Under the pieces are notes generated by a model, which did not search any database, was not told the origin of the DNA, and worked only from the letters and a program-made list of their open reading frames with translations. Position numbers and translations under genes: made by a program. Shown here piece by piece: positions 25,074 to 35,300 of a stretch of DNA of 64,000 nt. Source of the DNA: Cystobacter fuscus DSM 2262. GTDB taxonomy: Bacteria; Myxococcota; Myxococcia; Myxococcales; Myxococcaceae. The DNA lies in the NCBI RefSeq assembly GCF_000335475.2, contig NZ_ANAH02000008.1:62001-126000 (forward strand), read 5' to 3'. How positions within the stretch are numbered: the stretch's first letter is position 1; each line of letters begins with the position of its first letter.

Positions 25074-26263
25074 GAGCCGCGAGCGTACAGCAGGTGGCGC
25101 TCCCTGCGCCGGGCGAACTCCTGGGCCTGGGCGTCGAAGCCTTCCAGCAAACGATTCAGGGGCCAGCCCGCCTCGATGCCCCGGCGCACCTGGTCCGTCC
25201 CACACAGCAAGTCGAAGGCGGGCACGTCGTCCACGAACTCGTAGGCGTCCTCGCGCCAGGCGAACCCCTTGCCCTGCCCCAGCTCGTGGAGCGCCTGCCA
25301 GATGGCGATGCCCGTGCGCAGGGGGAGGAAGGCGGTGCGGTCCGTGACGTGGATGAAGGCGCCGTTGCACGACACGCCCCGGTACTTGTCGAAGGTGGGG
25401 GTGAATCCCACCGCCCGGAAACGCACCCCGGGCAACTGCTCGCGCTCGAGCCGGGCGATGAGCGCGTCCGAGTCCACCCACGGGGCGCCGAACTGCTCGA
25501 AGGGGCGGCAGGAGCCCCGGCCCTCGGAGACGTTGGTGCCCTCGCCCTGGCACATGCCGGGGTAGACGAGCGCCGTGTCGGCGGTGGGCATGTTGGGCGA
25601 GGGCGGCAGGAAGGGCAGCCCCGTGTCACTCCAGAAGTCCTCGCGGCGCCAGCCCTGCATGGGCACCACGGTCAGCTCGCAGCCAAAGCCCTGCTCGTCG
25701 TTGAAGAGGCGCGCCAGCTCGCCCGCCGTCATGCCGTGGCGGTTGGGGATGGGGTAGAGCCCCACGAAGGAGCGGTAGCGCTCGCCCACGAGGTTGCCCT
25801 CGAGGGTGACGCCGTTGAGGGGGTTGGGCCGGTCCAACACGTAGAAGGGAATCTTCGCCGCGCCCGCCGCCTTCATGGCCAGCGCCATGGTGTAGACGTA
25901 GGTGTAGTAGCGGCTGCCCACGTCCTGGATGTCGAAGACGAGCGCGTCCAGGCCCTCGAGCCACTCGGGGCGCGGGGAGAGCGACTCGAAGGTGGAGCCA
26001 TAGAGGCTGTGCACGGGGACGCCCGTGCGCCGGTCCTTGTCCGCGTCCACGGCGACCATGTACTGGGCCTCGCCGCGCACGCCGTGCTCGGGGCCGAAGA
26101 GCGCCGCCAAGTGCACGCCCGGCGTGCGCGCCAGCAGGTCCGCCAGGTGCTGGAAGTTCGAGTCCACGCTGGTCGGGTTGACGATGGCGCCCACCCGCTT
26201 GCCCTTGAGCGGCGCGAAGCCCTGCTCCACCCACACATCCAGTCCCGTCTTCACCCGTCTCAT
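25070..26263 (-). CDS. DUF1343 / NamZ-like exo-beta-N-acetylmuramidase
   Basis: The 397-residue protein matches the DUF1343 family, whose Bacillus subtilis member NamZ removes MurNAc from non-reducing ends of peptidoglycan. Recognisable blocks are VGAIVNPTSVDSNFQH, LFGPEHGVRGEAQ, VFDIQDVGSRYYTY, VLDRPNPLNG, SPNMPTADTALVYPG and EGTNVSEGRG. No signal peptide is visible at the ATG 26263 (MRRVKTGLDVW), so a cytosolic recycling role is possible, whereas several relatives are secreted. The start overlaps the adenylate cyclase stop (ATGA) and the stop overlaps the phosphoesterase start, so the three are translationally coupled. The gene symbol is withheld because function is by family only. Confidence 0.86.
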   Translation of the reverse strand: MRRVKTGLDVWVEQGFAPLKGKRVGAIVNPTSVDSNFQHLADLLARTPGVHLAALFGPEHGVRGEAQYMVAVDADKDRRTGVPVHSLYGSTFESLSPRPEWLEGLDALVFDIQDVGSRYYTYVYTMALAMKAAGAAKIPFYVLDRPNPLNGVTLEGNLVGERYRSFVGLYPIPNRHGMTAGELARLFNDEQGFGCELTVVPMQGWRREDFWSDTGLPFLPPSPNMPTADTALVYPGMCQGEGTNVSEGRGSCRPFEQFGAPWVDSDALIARLEREQLPGVRFRAVGFTPTFDKYRGVSCNGAFIHVTDRTAFLPLRTGIAIWQALHELGQGKGFAWREDAYEFVDDVPAFDLLCGTDQVRRGIEAGWPLNRLLEGFDAQAQEFARRRERHLLYARGS

Positions 26264-27561
26264 CTCGTGCTCCCTCTCAGCTGCCCGAGCTGCACCAGCG
26301 CCCGCTCCGCGGCCTCGCGCGAATTGCACCCGGGATCGAACAGGCTCGGCTTCTTCTCTCCGTCCCCGCCCTTCTTCGCGAGCGTCTCCAACCCCTCGCG
26401 GGCGGACGCCACCCGGAATGCGCCCAGGACTTCCGCGGCCTCGCGGCGCACCGGGCACACCTCGTGATCGAGCAGCGCGATGAGCCGCTCGCTGGCCCGC
26501 TCCTCGCCGGCCTTCACCGCGAGGCGGTAATGCTCCACCGCGCGCTCGGGCCGCTGCAGCCCCTCCTCGAGCCGCCCGAGCAGCCACCGCCGTTCGCCCG
26601 CGGAGAGCTCCTTGTCCTCGGCGATGAGCCCGCGGGCCTTTTCCCCCCACTCGGCGCGCTCGGCGTTCGGCAACTCCCTGTTGGCGGCGGCCTTGATGGC
26701 GGCCTCGACGGGCGAGTCGTGCAGGAGCAGGAAGCCCCCCACGGCGAGCAGCACCAGGGCCAGCGCCGCGCCGCCCGCCATCAGCGCTCGGGGTGACGGG
26801 CGCCAGCGCCGCTGCCGGTGGGTCTTCACGGCGTGGAAGACCGTGCGGGTGCGCTGGGCGAGGCGCTCGCCCACCTGGGCCGCGGTGGTGGCGAGGTCCG
26901 GGCCCGTCGCCACCAGCATCGACTCGGGGACGCGTGAGAGGGCCAGGTTGCCGAACGGGGGTCGCTCCAGCGTGGGCTCGGGCGGCGCCTCGGGCGCGGG
27001 GGCGCCCATGCGGTACGGCCCTCGGGGGACGCGAAAGACGCGAATCTTGCTGGGGATGCCCTTGAGCTCGAAGAGGCCCACCTCGCGCGAGGGCACCTCG
27101 GCCTTGTTCATCGCGAGGTAGACGGCCTCGGTGAAGAAGACCTCGCCCGCCTCGGTGATGGACTCCACGCGGGCGGCGATGTTGACGGGCTCGCCGAAGA
27201 CGTCCTGCTCCTCCAGCCGCACCTCGCCCACGTTGATGGCCACGCGCACATCGAGCCGCTCGGCCTCCGAGGCCGCCTGGTTGTACTGCCAGAGCCGGTC
27301 CTGAATGGCCATGCCACTCAGGACGGCCTGGGTGGGGGACTCGAAGGTGACCATGAACGCGTCCCCGATGGACTTGAGGATGCGCCCGCCAAACGCCTTG
27401 AACAGGGGCACGAGCAGCTCGTTGTGCACCCGGAGCAGACGCTCGTTCTCCTCGAGCGTCTGCCGGCTGGTTCGCTCGGAGAAGCCCTGGATGTCGGTGA
27501 ACACGATGGCGAGGTTGGCGGTCTTCAAGGCGGGGGCAGTGTATGCAGTGACACTTTCCAC
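26260..27561 (-). CDS. Class III adenylate/guanylate cyclase with C-terminal membrane helix and helical domain
   Basis: The 433-residue protein starts at GTG 27561. The N-terminal ~190 residues form the cyclase domain, with metal Asp23 in FTDIQGFS, Lys63 and Asp67 in ILKSIGDAF, Asp120 in EEQDVFGEPVN, and N127/R131 in NIAAR. These are the full catalytic set of an active adenylate cyclase. A linker of ~50 residues leads to a transmembrane helix (ALALVLLAVGGFLLL, about 240-255) and a C-terminal helical, TPR/HEAT-like region (RAVEHYRLAVKAGEERASER area). The cyclase domain is cytosolic and the C-terminal part extracytoplasmic if there is a single helix. Its stop overlaps the NamZ-like start. Confidence 0.9.
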   Translation of the reverse strand: MESVTAYTAPALKTANLAIVFTDIQGFSERTSRQTLEENERLLRVHNELLVPLFKAFGGRILKSIGDAFMVTFESPTQAVLSGMAIQDRLWQYNQAASEAERLDVRVAINVGEVRLEEQDVFGEPVNIAARVESITEAGEVFFTEAVYLAMNKAEVPSREVGLFELKGIPSKIRVFRVPRGPYRMGAPAPEAPPEPTLERPPFGNLALSRVPESMLVATGPDLATTAAQVGERLAQRTRTVFHAVKTHRQRRWRPSPRALMAGGAALALVLLAVGGFLLLHDSPVEAAIKAAANRELPNAERAEWGEKARGLIAEDKELSAGERRWLLGRLEEGLQRPERAVEHYRLAVKAGEERASERLIALLDHEVCPVRREAAEVLGAFRVASAREGLETLAKKGGDGEKKPSLFDPGCNSREAAERALVQLGQLRGSTR

Positions 27562-27588
27562 GCAATCGCGGAAGAGCGCCCTGTCCTC

Positions 27589-28287
27589 CTAGCGACGCGA
27601 CGGGCGCAGCGGACGCATTTTCTTGGGAGGTGAGGCGGGCCCCAGTTTCGCCCGGAGCTGGGCCGCCAGGTGGGGGCGGCCCGTGCGCTCGTAGAACCGG
27701 GCGAACTGTTCGACGACGAGCACGTTGGCGGGCTGTTCAGCGTGCAACTCACGCCACTCCTTCTCGGCGTCCTCCAGCCGGCCCTGCTGCTCGATGACGT
27801 GGATGAGCTGGAGGCGGACCTGGATCCACTCCGGGCGGGTGCGGGCGAGCAGCCGGTAGTGCATCTCCGCCTTGAGCCAATCCCCCAGGGAGGCCCAGAC
27901 GCCGCCGAGGCGGAAGCGGGCCTCGTCGTACGAGGAGCGCAGGAAGACGGCACGCTCGTAGGCACTGGCCGAGCGCGTCAACTGGCCACGCTCCTCCCAC
28001 AGGAGCCCGCGCAGGAAGTGCAGCCGGGGGTTGTTGGGCGCCGCGGTGGAGGCCACCTCCAGGTCCTTCTCCACCAGATCGAGGTCCCCTCCCAGCTTGA
28101 GCCTCAGGCGGGCGGCCTCCAGGCGAGGAAGCGCCTCGTTGGGCCAGGACTGGATGATCTCCTGGATGGCCGCGAGCGCTCCGGCGGCGTCGCCAGCGGC
28201 CTCCTGCGTGAGGGCGGGTGTCAGGTCCCCGGAGACGGGGACGTCCGTGGCGGCCGCGAGGGTGCCCGCTACCAGGAGCCAGAGCAT
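27589..28287 (-). CDS. Exported TPR-repeat protein
   Basis: The 232-residue protein is read from ATG 28287 (MLWLLVAGTLAAATDVPVSG), which gives a good signal peptide; a GTG at 28311 would add eight residues. It has five to six tetratricopeptide-like repeats with A/G-alternation typical of TPR (LHFLRGLLWEERGQLTRSAS, RLGGVWASLGDWLKAEMHY). The C-terminal tail is basic (PKKMRPLRPSRR). Such a protein is likely periplasmic and a binding scaffold. It is immediately upstream (27-base gap) of the cyclase gene on the same strand, so it heads the operon and may interact with the cyclase's extracytoplasmic region. Confidence 0.75.
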   Translation of the reverse strand: MLWLLVAGTLAAATDVPVSGDLTPALTQEAAGDAAGALAAIQEIIQSWPNEALPRLEAARLRLKLGGDLDLVEKDLEVASTAAPNNPRLHFLRGLLWEERGQLTRSASAYERAVFLRSSYDEARFRLGGVWASLGDWLKAEMHYRLLARTRPEWIQVRLQLIHVIEQQGRLEDAEKEWRELHAEQPANVLVVEQFARFYERTGRPHLAAQLRAKLGPASPPKKMRPLRPSRR

Positions 28288-28355
28288 GGCTGGCTGATAG
28301 CAGAGCGGCACGCGCAGTCCAACCGCACTTCCTCTTGACGGCCGCCCGGCCGCGC

Positions 28356-30767
28356 ATGAAACCCATGACCGTGCAGATCGCTCAAAGAACTTTAGAAGAC
28401 CTTGGCTACGCGGAAGTGCTTCGTGCGCTGGCCCACCGCTGTCGGACCGAACCAGGGAGGGAGCGCGCGCTCGCCCGGCCGTTCCTCGGGACGGACGAGG
28501 AGGTCGCCGAGGCCCTGGCGCTCGTCGCCGAGACGCGGCGGCTGGCCCAGGAGCAGTTCTCCCTGCCGCTCGGCGGGGTGACGGACCTGCGGGGGGCGCT
28601 GGAGTTGGCGTCGAAGAACGGCCTGCTGGAGCCCCGGCAGCTCATCGCCGCGGCGCAGCTGCTGTTCGCCTTCGTGCGCACGCGCGAGGCCCTGGAGGAG
28701 AGGCAACACGTGGTGCCCCGGCTGGCGGCCATCTCGCGGCGGCTGCCGCTGCTCGAGCCGCTCGCGGTGCGCATCGATCGGAGCTTCGAGGCGGACGGGG
28801 AGATTTCCGACCGGGCGAGTCCGGAGCTGCGCGAGGCGCGCGACCGGGTGCGGGGCCTGCACCGACGCATCAAGGGCCAGCTCGAGGAGATGCTCCACGA
28901 CGAGGGCTTCCTGCCCAAGCTGCGCGAGAACTACTACACCATCCGCAATGGCCGGTACGTGGTGCCCGTCGTCTCCAACTACCGGGGCGAGGTGCCGGGC
29001 ATCGTCCACAACGCGAGCCAGACGGGGCAGACGCTGTTCGTCGAGCCCGAGGGGCTGGTGGGCCTGGGCAATGATCTGGCGATCGCCCAGTCGCTGGTGG
29101 CGGAGGAGGAGCGGCGCATCCTCCAGGAGCTGACCAACCAGCTCGGGCGCGAGGCGGCCAAGGCGCTCGAGGGCATCGCGGCGGTGGCGGAGCTGGACGA
29201 GGCGGAGGCGGCGGCGGTGCTGGCCGGCGACCTGCGCGCCTATACGCCGGAGTTCCAGGGCGTGGAGGATCTGGCGCTGGTGCGGCTGCGGCATCCGCGG
29301 CTGGTACTGCGCGACACCGAGGTGGTGCCCAACGACGTGGAGATGAAGGGCGAGGCGCGGGCGCTGGTGGTGTCCGGCCCCAACGCGGGCGGCAAGACGG
29401 TGACGCTGACGGCGGTGGGCCTGTGCGCGTTGATGCTGCGCGCGGGTCTGCCCATCCCCGCGGGCGAGGGCTCGCGGATGCCGCTGTACCACACGGTGCA
29501 CTCCACGGTGGGCGACGCGCAGGACCTGTCGCAGGGCCTGTCCACGTTCAGCGCGCACGTGGCGCGCCTGCGGGACATCACCCTCGCGGTGGCGAAGAAC
29601 TCGCTGGTGCTCATCGACGAGATCGCCGCGGACACGGATCCGCGCGAGGGCGCGGCCATCGCCATCGCCGTGCTGGAGGAGCTGCTCGGCAAGGGGGCGG
29701 TGGTGCTGGTGACGACGCACCTGGAGGAGCTCAAGGCGCTCGCGCACCTGGATCCGCGCTTCCTCAACGCGCGCGTGGGCTTCGACTCCAAGCGCATGGC
29801 GCCCACGTACAAGCTGCAGCTGGGCGCGGCGGGTGCGTCCTCGGCGATCGAGGTGGCCGCGCGCATGGGGCTGCCGGCGCACATCTGCGAGCGGGCGCGG
29901 GACTTGTCGATGAACGCGGGCGGCGCGCTGGCCAAGGCGCTGACGGCGGCGGAGGAGGACCGGCGCCGGCTGCAGGACGAGCTGGATCGGGCCAAGGTGG
30001 CGGCGGAGGAGAGCGAGCGGCTGCGCAAGGAACTCGAGGAGCAGAAGGTGCAGTTCGAGCGCGAGCGCAAGGCGCGGCTGATGCGCTTCAACGAGGAAGT
30101 GGCGGCGGCGAGCGAGCAGGCGGCGGCGGAGGTGCAGGAGCTGCTCAAGGTGCTCCGGACGCAGTCGAACGAGAAGGCGGCGAGCGAGGCGCGCACGCAG
30201 CTGTTGCAGCGCATGGAGGAGGCCAACCAGCGGGCGAAGGCGGCGAGGGCGGAGCTGTTCCAGGTGGAGGCGCCAGCGCCGGCGGACTTGCGCGTGGGCG
30301 CGTGGGTGCGGCACTCGGGGCTGAACAAGGACGTGGAGATCCTGGAGCTGCACGGGGATCAGGCGCTGGTGGCGGCGGGCATCATGAAGATGCGCGTGCC
30401 GGTGTCGGAGCTGTCGGGGACGCGCGCGGGCAAGCCCAAGGAGTCGAAGTTCCCCGAGCGCAACAAGCAGTCGCAGCAGTTGCAGCGCGCCAAGGCGGCG
30501 GCGCCCGAGGCGGTGCCGTCGACGAACTACCGCTGCGACGTGCGGGGCATGCGGGCCGAGGATGCGCTGGGCGAGCTGGAGTCCTTCCTGGACCGGGGCA
30601 TGCGCAGTGGAGAGGAAGCGGCGATCATCATCCATGGGCATGGCACGGGGGCGCTGCGCCAGGCCATCCGGGACTACCTCGCGGCCTCGCCGTACATCCG
30701 CATGTTCCGCCCCGGAGAGAACCACGAGGGCGGCGACGGCGTGACGGTGGTGGCCTTGAGGGCGTGA
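28356..30767 (+). CDS. mutS2: MutS2 endonuclease / ribosome-collision factor
   Basis: The 803-residue protein (ATG 28356, second Met three codons on). The MutS-like core has Walker A GPNAGGKT near 340, the signature-like STFSAHVARL and Walker B LVLIDEIAADTDPREG. A long coiled coil (~520-640) and a C-terminal Smr domain (CDVRGMRAEDALGE and IIHGHGTGALRQAIRDYL) complete the MutS2 plan. MutS2 lacks the mismatch-recognition domain of MutS; family members suppress recombination or rescue collided ribosomes by Smr-dependent action. The DxR and GxG motifs of a nuclease-type Smr are present. It is convergent with dbpA, separated by a strong hairpin. Confidence 0.93.
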   Translation: MKPMTVQIAQRTLEDLGYAEVLRALAHRCRTEPGRERALARPFLGTDEEVAEALALVAETRRLAQEQFSLPLGGVTDLRGALELASKNGLLEPRQLIAAAQLLFAFVRTREALEERQHVVPRLAAISRRLPLLEPLAVRIDRSFEADGEISDRASPELREARDRVRGLHRRIKGQLEEMLHDEGFLPKLRENYYTIRNGRYVVPVVSNYRGEVPGIVHNASQTGQTLFVEPEGLVGLGNDLAIAQSLVAEEERRILQELTNQLGREAAKALEGIAAVAELDEAEAAAVLAGDLRAYTPEFQGVEDLALVRLRHPRLVLRDTEVVPNDVEMKGEARALVVSGPNAGGKTVTLTAVGLCALMLRAGLPIPAGEGSRMPLYHTVHSTVGDAQDLSQGLSTFSAHVARLRDITLAVAKNSLVLIDEIAADTDPREGAAIAIAVLEELLGKGAVVLVTTHLEELKALAHLDPRFLNARVGFDSKRMAPTYKLQLGAAGASSAIEVAARMGLPAHICERARDLSMNAGGALAKALTAAEEDRRRLQDELDRAKVAAEESERLRKELEEQKVQFERERKARLMRFNEEVAAASEQAAAEVQELLKVLRTQSNEKAASEARTQLLQRMEEANQRAKAARAELFQVEAPAPADLRVGAWVRHSGLNKDVEILELHGDQALVAAGIMKMRVPVSELSGTRAGKPKESKFPERNKQSQQLQRAKAAAPEAVPSTNYRCDVRGMRAEDALGELESFLDRGMRSGEEAAIIIHGHGTGALRQAIRDYLAASPYIRMFRPGENHEGGDGVTVVALRA

Positions 30768-30781
30768 GGTGCCCTCCCCTT

Positions 30782-30820
30782 CCCCGTCACCGCCCGGGCT
30801 CGCTCCCGGCGGTGACGGGG
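30782..30820. terminator. Strong bidirectional hairpin between mutS2 and dbpA
   Basis: CCCCGTCACCGCC (30782-30794) pairs perfectly with GGCGGTGACGGGG (30808-30820), a 13-bp stem with a 13-base loop. It ends 10 bases before the dbpA stop. No clear T tract in either direction, but its strength and position suit a shared terminator. Confidence 0.6.
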
Positions 30821-30830
30821 AGGAAGGGCG

Positions 30831-32216
30831 TCAGCGCAGCCGTTCGATGTGGTGCTTGCGCCCCTTGATGCGGCCCTGGCTCAGGCTCTGGAGCGCCACG
30901 CGCGCGACGCTCCTGGCCACGGCGACGTAGGACAGCCGATCCTGGATCTCGATCTTCCCGATGTCGGTGGCCTTGAGCCCACCGGCCTCACCGGTCAGGG
31001 CGCCGAGGATGTCTCCCGGCCGCATCTTGTCCTTGCGCCCGGCGGAGATGCACAGCGTCTCCCAGGCGGAACCCAGGGAACCCTTGCCCGCCGGATCCTC
31101 GGGGGGCAGTGCGTCCACGCGCGCGTGCTCCAGCCTGGACTTGGTGGCGTGCTCGATCTCCTCGACCTTGCGGTCATCCTTCGGCGTGACGAGGGAGAGG
31201 GCGAGGCCCTGGCGTCCCGCGCGTCCCGTGCGGCCGATGCGGTGCACGTAGGGCTCGGGCTGTGAGGGCAGATCGAAGTTGAAGACGGCGTCGAGCGCCT
31301 CGACGTCGATGCCCCGGCCCGCCACGTCCGTGGCGACGAGCACCCGGGTGCTGTGGTTGCGGAACTTCGCCATGACGCGGTCGCGCTCGAACTGCTCCAG
31401 GTCCCCCTGGAGGCCATCCGCGCTCACCCCGGCCTCGCTCAGCGCGCGAGTCACCTCGACCACCGTCGCCTTGAGGTTGCAGAACACGATGGCGGACGTG
31501 GGCTGGTAGTGCCGGAGCAGCCGCAACAACACGGCGGTCTTCTCCTCGGGCGCGCAGAGGTAGGCGAGCTGCTGGATGTCGGGAGCCGCGTCGGTCGCCT
31601 CGACGGTGACGCGCGAGGGATCCTTCTGGAAGGCGCGGCTCATCGCCTCGATGGAGTCGGGGAACGTGGCCGAGAAGAGCACGGTCTGACGTGTCTTCGG
31701 GGTGGCGCCGAGGATGCGCTCCATGTCCTCGCGAAAGCCCATGTCGAGCATCCGATCGGCCTCGTCGAGCACCACGGTGGCGAGGTGGCGGGTGTCGAGC
31801 GCCTCGCGTTGGAGGAGATCCAACACGCGACCGGGTGTGCCCACCGCGAGGTGGGCGCCCTTCTCGAGCGCTTCGATTTGGGGCCGGATGGGTTGGCCCC
31901 CCGCGAGCACGAGCACCTGGAGGCCGGGCAATCTCCGGCCGAGGCGGCGGATCTCTCCGGCCACCTGGGCGCAGAGCTCGCGCGTCGGGCAGAGCACGAG
32001 GGCCTGGAGCCGGCGGTGTGGGAGCTGGATCTTCTGCAGGATCGGCAGCGCGAAGGCGGCGGTCTTCCCACTGCCCGTCTTCGCCTGACCGACGAGATCG
32101 CGGCCCTGGAGGAGCACCGGGATGCTCTGGGCCTGGATGGGCGTGGCGGTCTGGAACTTCAGCTCCGCGAGGACCTGCAACAACGGCGGGGACAGGGCGA
32201 GTGCGGAAAAATCCAT
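30831..32216 (-). CDS. dbpA: ATP-dependent RNA helicase DbpA
   Basis: The 461-residue DEAD-box helicase starts at ATG 32216 (MDFSALALSPPLLQVL). It has the Q motif, Walker A AKTGSGKT, PTRELCAQ, TPGRVLDLL, VLDEADRMLDMGF, SATF, and the C-terminal VATDVAGRGIDV and HRIGRTGRAGR. The last ~75 residues (RPGDILGALTGEAGGLKATDIG and following) fit the DbpA RNA-binding domain, which targets 23S rRNA hairpin 92 in 50S assembly. Neighbouring RNase R and MutS2 are also RNA or ribosome linked. The gap to the RNase R gene is about 110 bases. Confidence 0.93.
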   Translation of the reverse strand: MDFSALALSPPLLQVLAELKFQTATPIQAQSIPVLLQGRDLVGQAKTGSGKTAAFALPILQKIQLPHRRLQALVLCPTRELCAQVAGEIRRLGRRLPGLQVLVLAGGQPIRPQIEALEKGAHLAVGTPGRVLDLLQREALDTRHLATVVLDEADRMLDMGFREDMERILGATPKTRQTVLFSATFPDSIEAMSRAFQKDPSRVTVEATDAAPDIQQLAYLCAPEEKTAVLLRLLRHYQPTSAIVFCNLKATVVEVTRALSEAGVSADGLQGDLEQFERDRVMAKFRNHSTRVLVATDVAGRGIDVEALDAVFNFDLPSQPEPYVHRIGRTGRAGRQGLALSLVTPKDDRKVEEIEHATKSRLEHARVDALPPEDPAGKGSLGSAWETLCISAGRKDKMRPGDILGALTGEAGGLKATDIGKIEIQDRLSYVAVARSVARVALQSLSQGRIKGRKHHIERLR

Positions 32217-32330
32217 CGGGGGTCTCGAGCGGCGGAGGTGAGGAGGCGACGCCGGAGCGCCACGAGGAGCCCCCAGCGCCATGGCTGGAGGCCCTCGGGT
32301 GGCTCCGACTGAGAGGGTCGTCGCCCGCCG

Positions 32331-35300
32331 CTACGACTTCCTTCCCTGGCGGGAGGTGGCCGTCTTCTTCGCTCCGCCCTTGGTGGGACGAGCCTTGGAC
32401 GCCGCCGTGGACTTCTTGGCGGCGGCCTTCTTGGCCGGGGCCTTCTTCGCGGGAGCCTTCTTGACCGCCGGGGCCTTCTTCACGGGAGCCTTCTTGGCTA
32501 CCGCGGCCTTCTTGGCCGGGGCCTTCTTCATGGGAGTCTTCTTGGCGGCGGCCTTCTTGGCCGCCGGGGCCTTCTTCACGGGAGCCTTCTTGGCCGCCGC
32601 GGCCTTCTTCGCGGGAGCCTTCTTGGCCGCCGCGGCCTTCTTCGCGGGAGCCTTCTTGGCGGCGGCCTGCTTCCGGGTCGCGGGTGGCTTCGCCCGCGTC
32701 GGCTTCTCCTCGGCGGCAACGGCGGCCCGCTTGCGCCGCGTGGGCGGCACGGCCTTCACCTTCTCGGGCGCCTGCTGCTCGGAAGGCTGATCCAGGGCCG
32801 CGAGGGCGCGGATGCGCTCGAAGCCCGCGGACGGCACGGGAAGGACCTCGGCGGAGACCTCCGGAGGAGCCCCCACCACCACGGCGTCGATGATCTCCTG
32901 GGGAATCTCCATCGTCACGGGAGCATCGGCGACCAGACGCCGCTGGGCCTCCTCGGCCTCGGCGAGCGAGCGATCGGCGCCGATGTCCACCCGGGGCTTG
33001 CCCCACTTCTCCTGACGCTCGCGCTCGCGCGCGAGGCGGGCCGCCTTCTTGAGATCCTCCTTGGACTGGCGCCGCTGCGCCTCCTGCTCCTGGCGCTCCA
33101 CTGCGTGCATGGCCTTGATCGCCTGGCCGCCCACCTCGAGGGCCTCGAAGTCGATCCGCCGCAGGGCCAGGTTCACGCCGGTCAGCCGCACGCGGGCCTT
33201 CTGGCCCACGCGCACGCGGAAGCCACCCGGCAGTAGCAGGGCGAGCAGCGCCTTGTCGAAGCGGGTGCCGAAGCCGAGCGTGTCGGCGCGCACGAGCCCC
33301 TCGATGTGCAGCTCATCGAGCTCCACGAAGAAGCCGAACTCAGCGATGCCGGCGACGGTAGCGGCGAACTCCTCGCCCACGCGGTCCTTCACCATGAGGG
33401 CCGCGTAGTAGGAGACCACTTCGCGCTCGGCCTGCATGGCGGCGCGCTCGCGATCGGAGCTCTGGGCGGCCATGTCCTCCAGCGTGCGCTCCTCGCGCTC
33501 GACGTGGGCCTCCAGCCGCTTCTGGCCCTTGCGGTTCCAGTGCGCCTTGAGCAGCCGGTGCACGAGCAGGTCCGGGTAGCGGCGGATGGGCGAGGTGAAA
33601 TGCAGGTAGTACTCGGCGGCCAGGCCGTAATGGCCCCGGTCTCCCGAGGTGTAGACGGCCTGCATCATGGAGCGCAGCAGGAGCTGGTTGAGGGCGCGCT
33701 CCTCGGGGTGGCCCTGCAACTGCGTCATGAAGCTGTTGAGCGCCTTGGGGGTGATGTCCTCGGCGTTGAGCTGGAAGCCGTAGGCCTGGGCCATCTGGGC
33801 GAAGATGGCGAGCTTCTCCTCGTCCGGCTCACCGTGGTAGCGGTAGACGCTGGGCAGCTCGCGGTCGGCGAAGTACCTGGCCACCGCCTCGTTGGCGGCG
33901 AGCATGCACTCCTCGATGAGCCGGTGGCTGTCCTTGCGCTCGCGCTTCTCCATGCGGGCGGGCAGGCCGTCCTCGCCCATGACGACCTTGTGCTCGGCCA
34001 GGTTGAAGTCGATGGCGCCGCGCTCCTTGCGCATCTGGGTGAGCGTGCGCGCCAGGGACTGGAGCCGCTCGAAGTGGGGCTTGAAGGCGTTGCGGTGCGG
34101 CACGTCCTTGCCATCGAGCACGTCCTGCACCTCGTTGTAGGTGCAGCGCGCGTGGCTGCGCATGACGGCCGGGTACAGCTCGCTGGAGACGAGCGTGCCC
34201 TTCCGGTCGATCACCATGTCGGCCACCATGCACAACCGGTCCTCGTCGGGACGCAGCGAGCAGATGCCGTTGCTCAGGCGCTCGGGGAGCATGGGCAGCA
34301 CGCGGTCGGGCAGGTAGACGGAGGTGGCGCGGCGCAGGGCCTCGGCGTTGAGCGCGGTGCCCTCGCGCACGTAGTGCGTCACGTCGGCGATGGCCACCAC
34401 GAGCCGCCAGCCCTCGCTGCGCTCCTCGGCGTAGACGGCGTCGTCGAAGTCGCGCGCGTCCTCGCCGTCGATGGTGACGAGCGGCAGCGAGCGCAGATCC
34501 TTTCGCTCCTCGCCCCGGGCCTCCTCCTCGGAGACGACGGTGTGGATGCGGTCCGCCTCGTCCATGACCTCGGGAGGGAACTCGTCGGAGAAGCCCTGCG
34601 AGTAGGCGATGGAGAGCACTTCCGCGCTCGGATCCCCGGGCTTGCCGAGGGAGCCAGCGACCTCGCCATAGAGGCCCTCGCCCGGCTCCAGCAGACCGGC
34701 GCCGACGCCCAGCCGCACCTTCACCAGGTCTCCGTCGCGCGCCATCTGGGTGGGCGGCACGCGGATGGGACCCTGGGCCTGCAGGTTCTTGTCGGTCGTC
34801 ACCACCTGGGCGCCGTGCCGGCCGCGGGTTTCATACGTGCCCACGACGAGCTGGCGCAGGCGGCCCACCACGCTCACGAGGCGGCCCTCCATGCGTCCGG
34901 GACGGCCCCACGCCTCCACGACCACGCGATCGTTGTCGAGCGCGCGCGTGGCCTCCTGGGGCGGCAGGAAGATGTTGTCCCCCTGTCCCGAGCTGGGGTG
35001 GACGAAGCCGAAGCCATCCCGGTGCGCGTGGAACACGCCCTCGACGGTGGTGACCTCCTGACCCTTGGGTCCGCCGCGGCCACCCCGGTCACGGGACGCG
35101 AAGCGATCCCCGCCAAAGGAGCGCCCACCGGCCGGGGGACGGCGCTCCTTGTCGAAGCGGCCTGCCGGTGCTGGCCGACGCTCGTCCCGGGCGAACCGGC
35201 CCGGAGGCGCGGAACGGCCCGCATCAGCTGGATGCTCGGGACGGGCGAAGCGGCCACGCGGCTCGGCGCCACGGTCCTCGAAACGGCTTCGGGGCTGCTC

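Noticed and set aside
32444-32700. Tandem repeats as a CRISPR or satellite array
   Set aside because: Periodicity comes from Lys/Ala codons of the RNase R tail; no spacers and the frame is kept.
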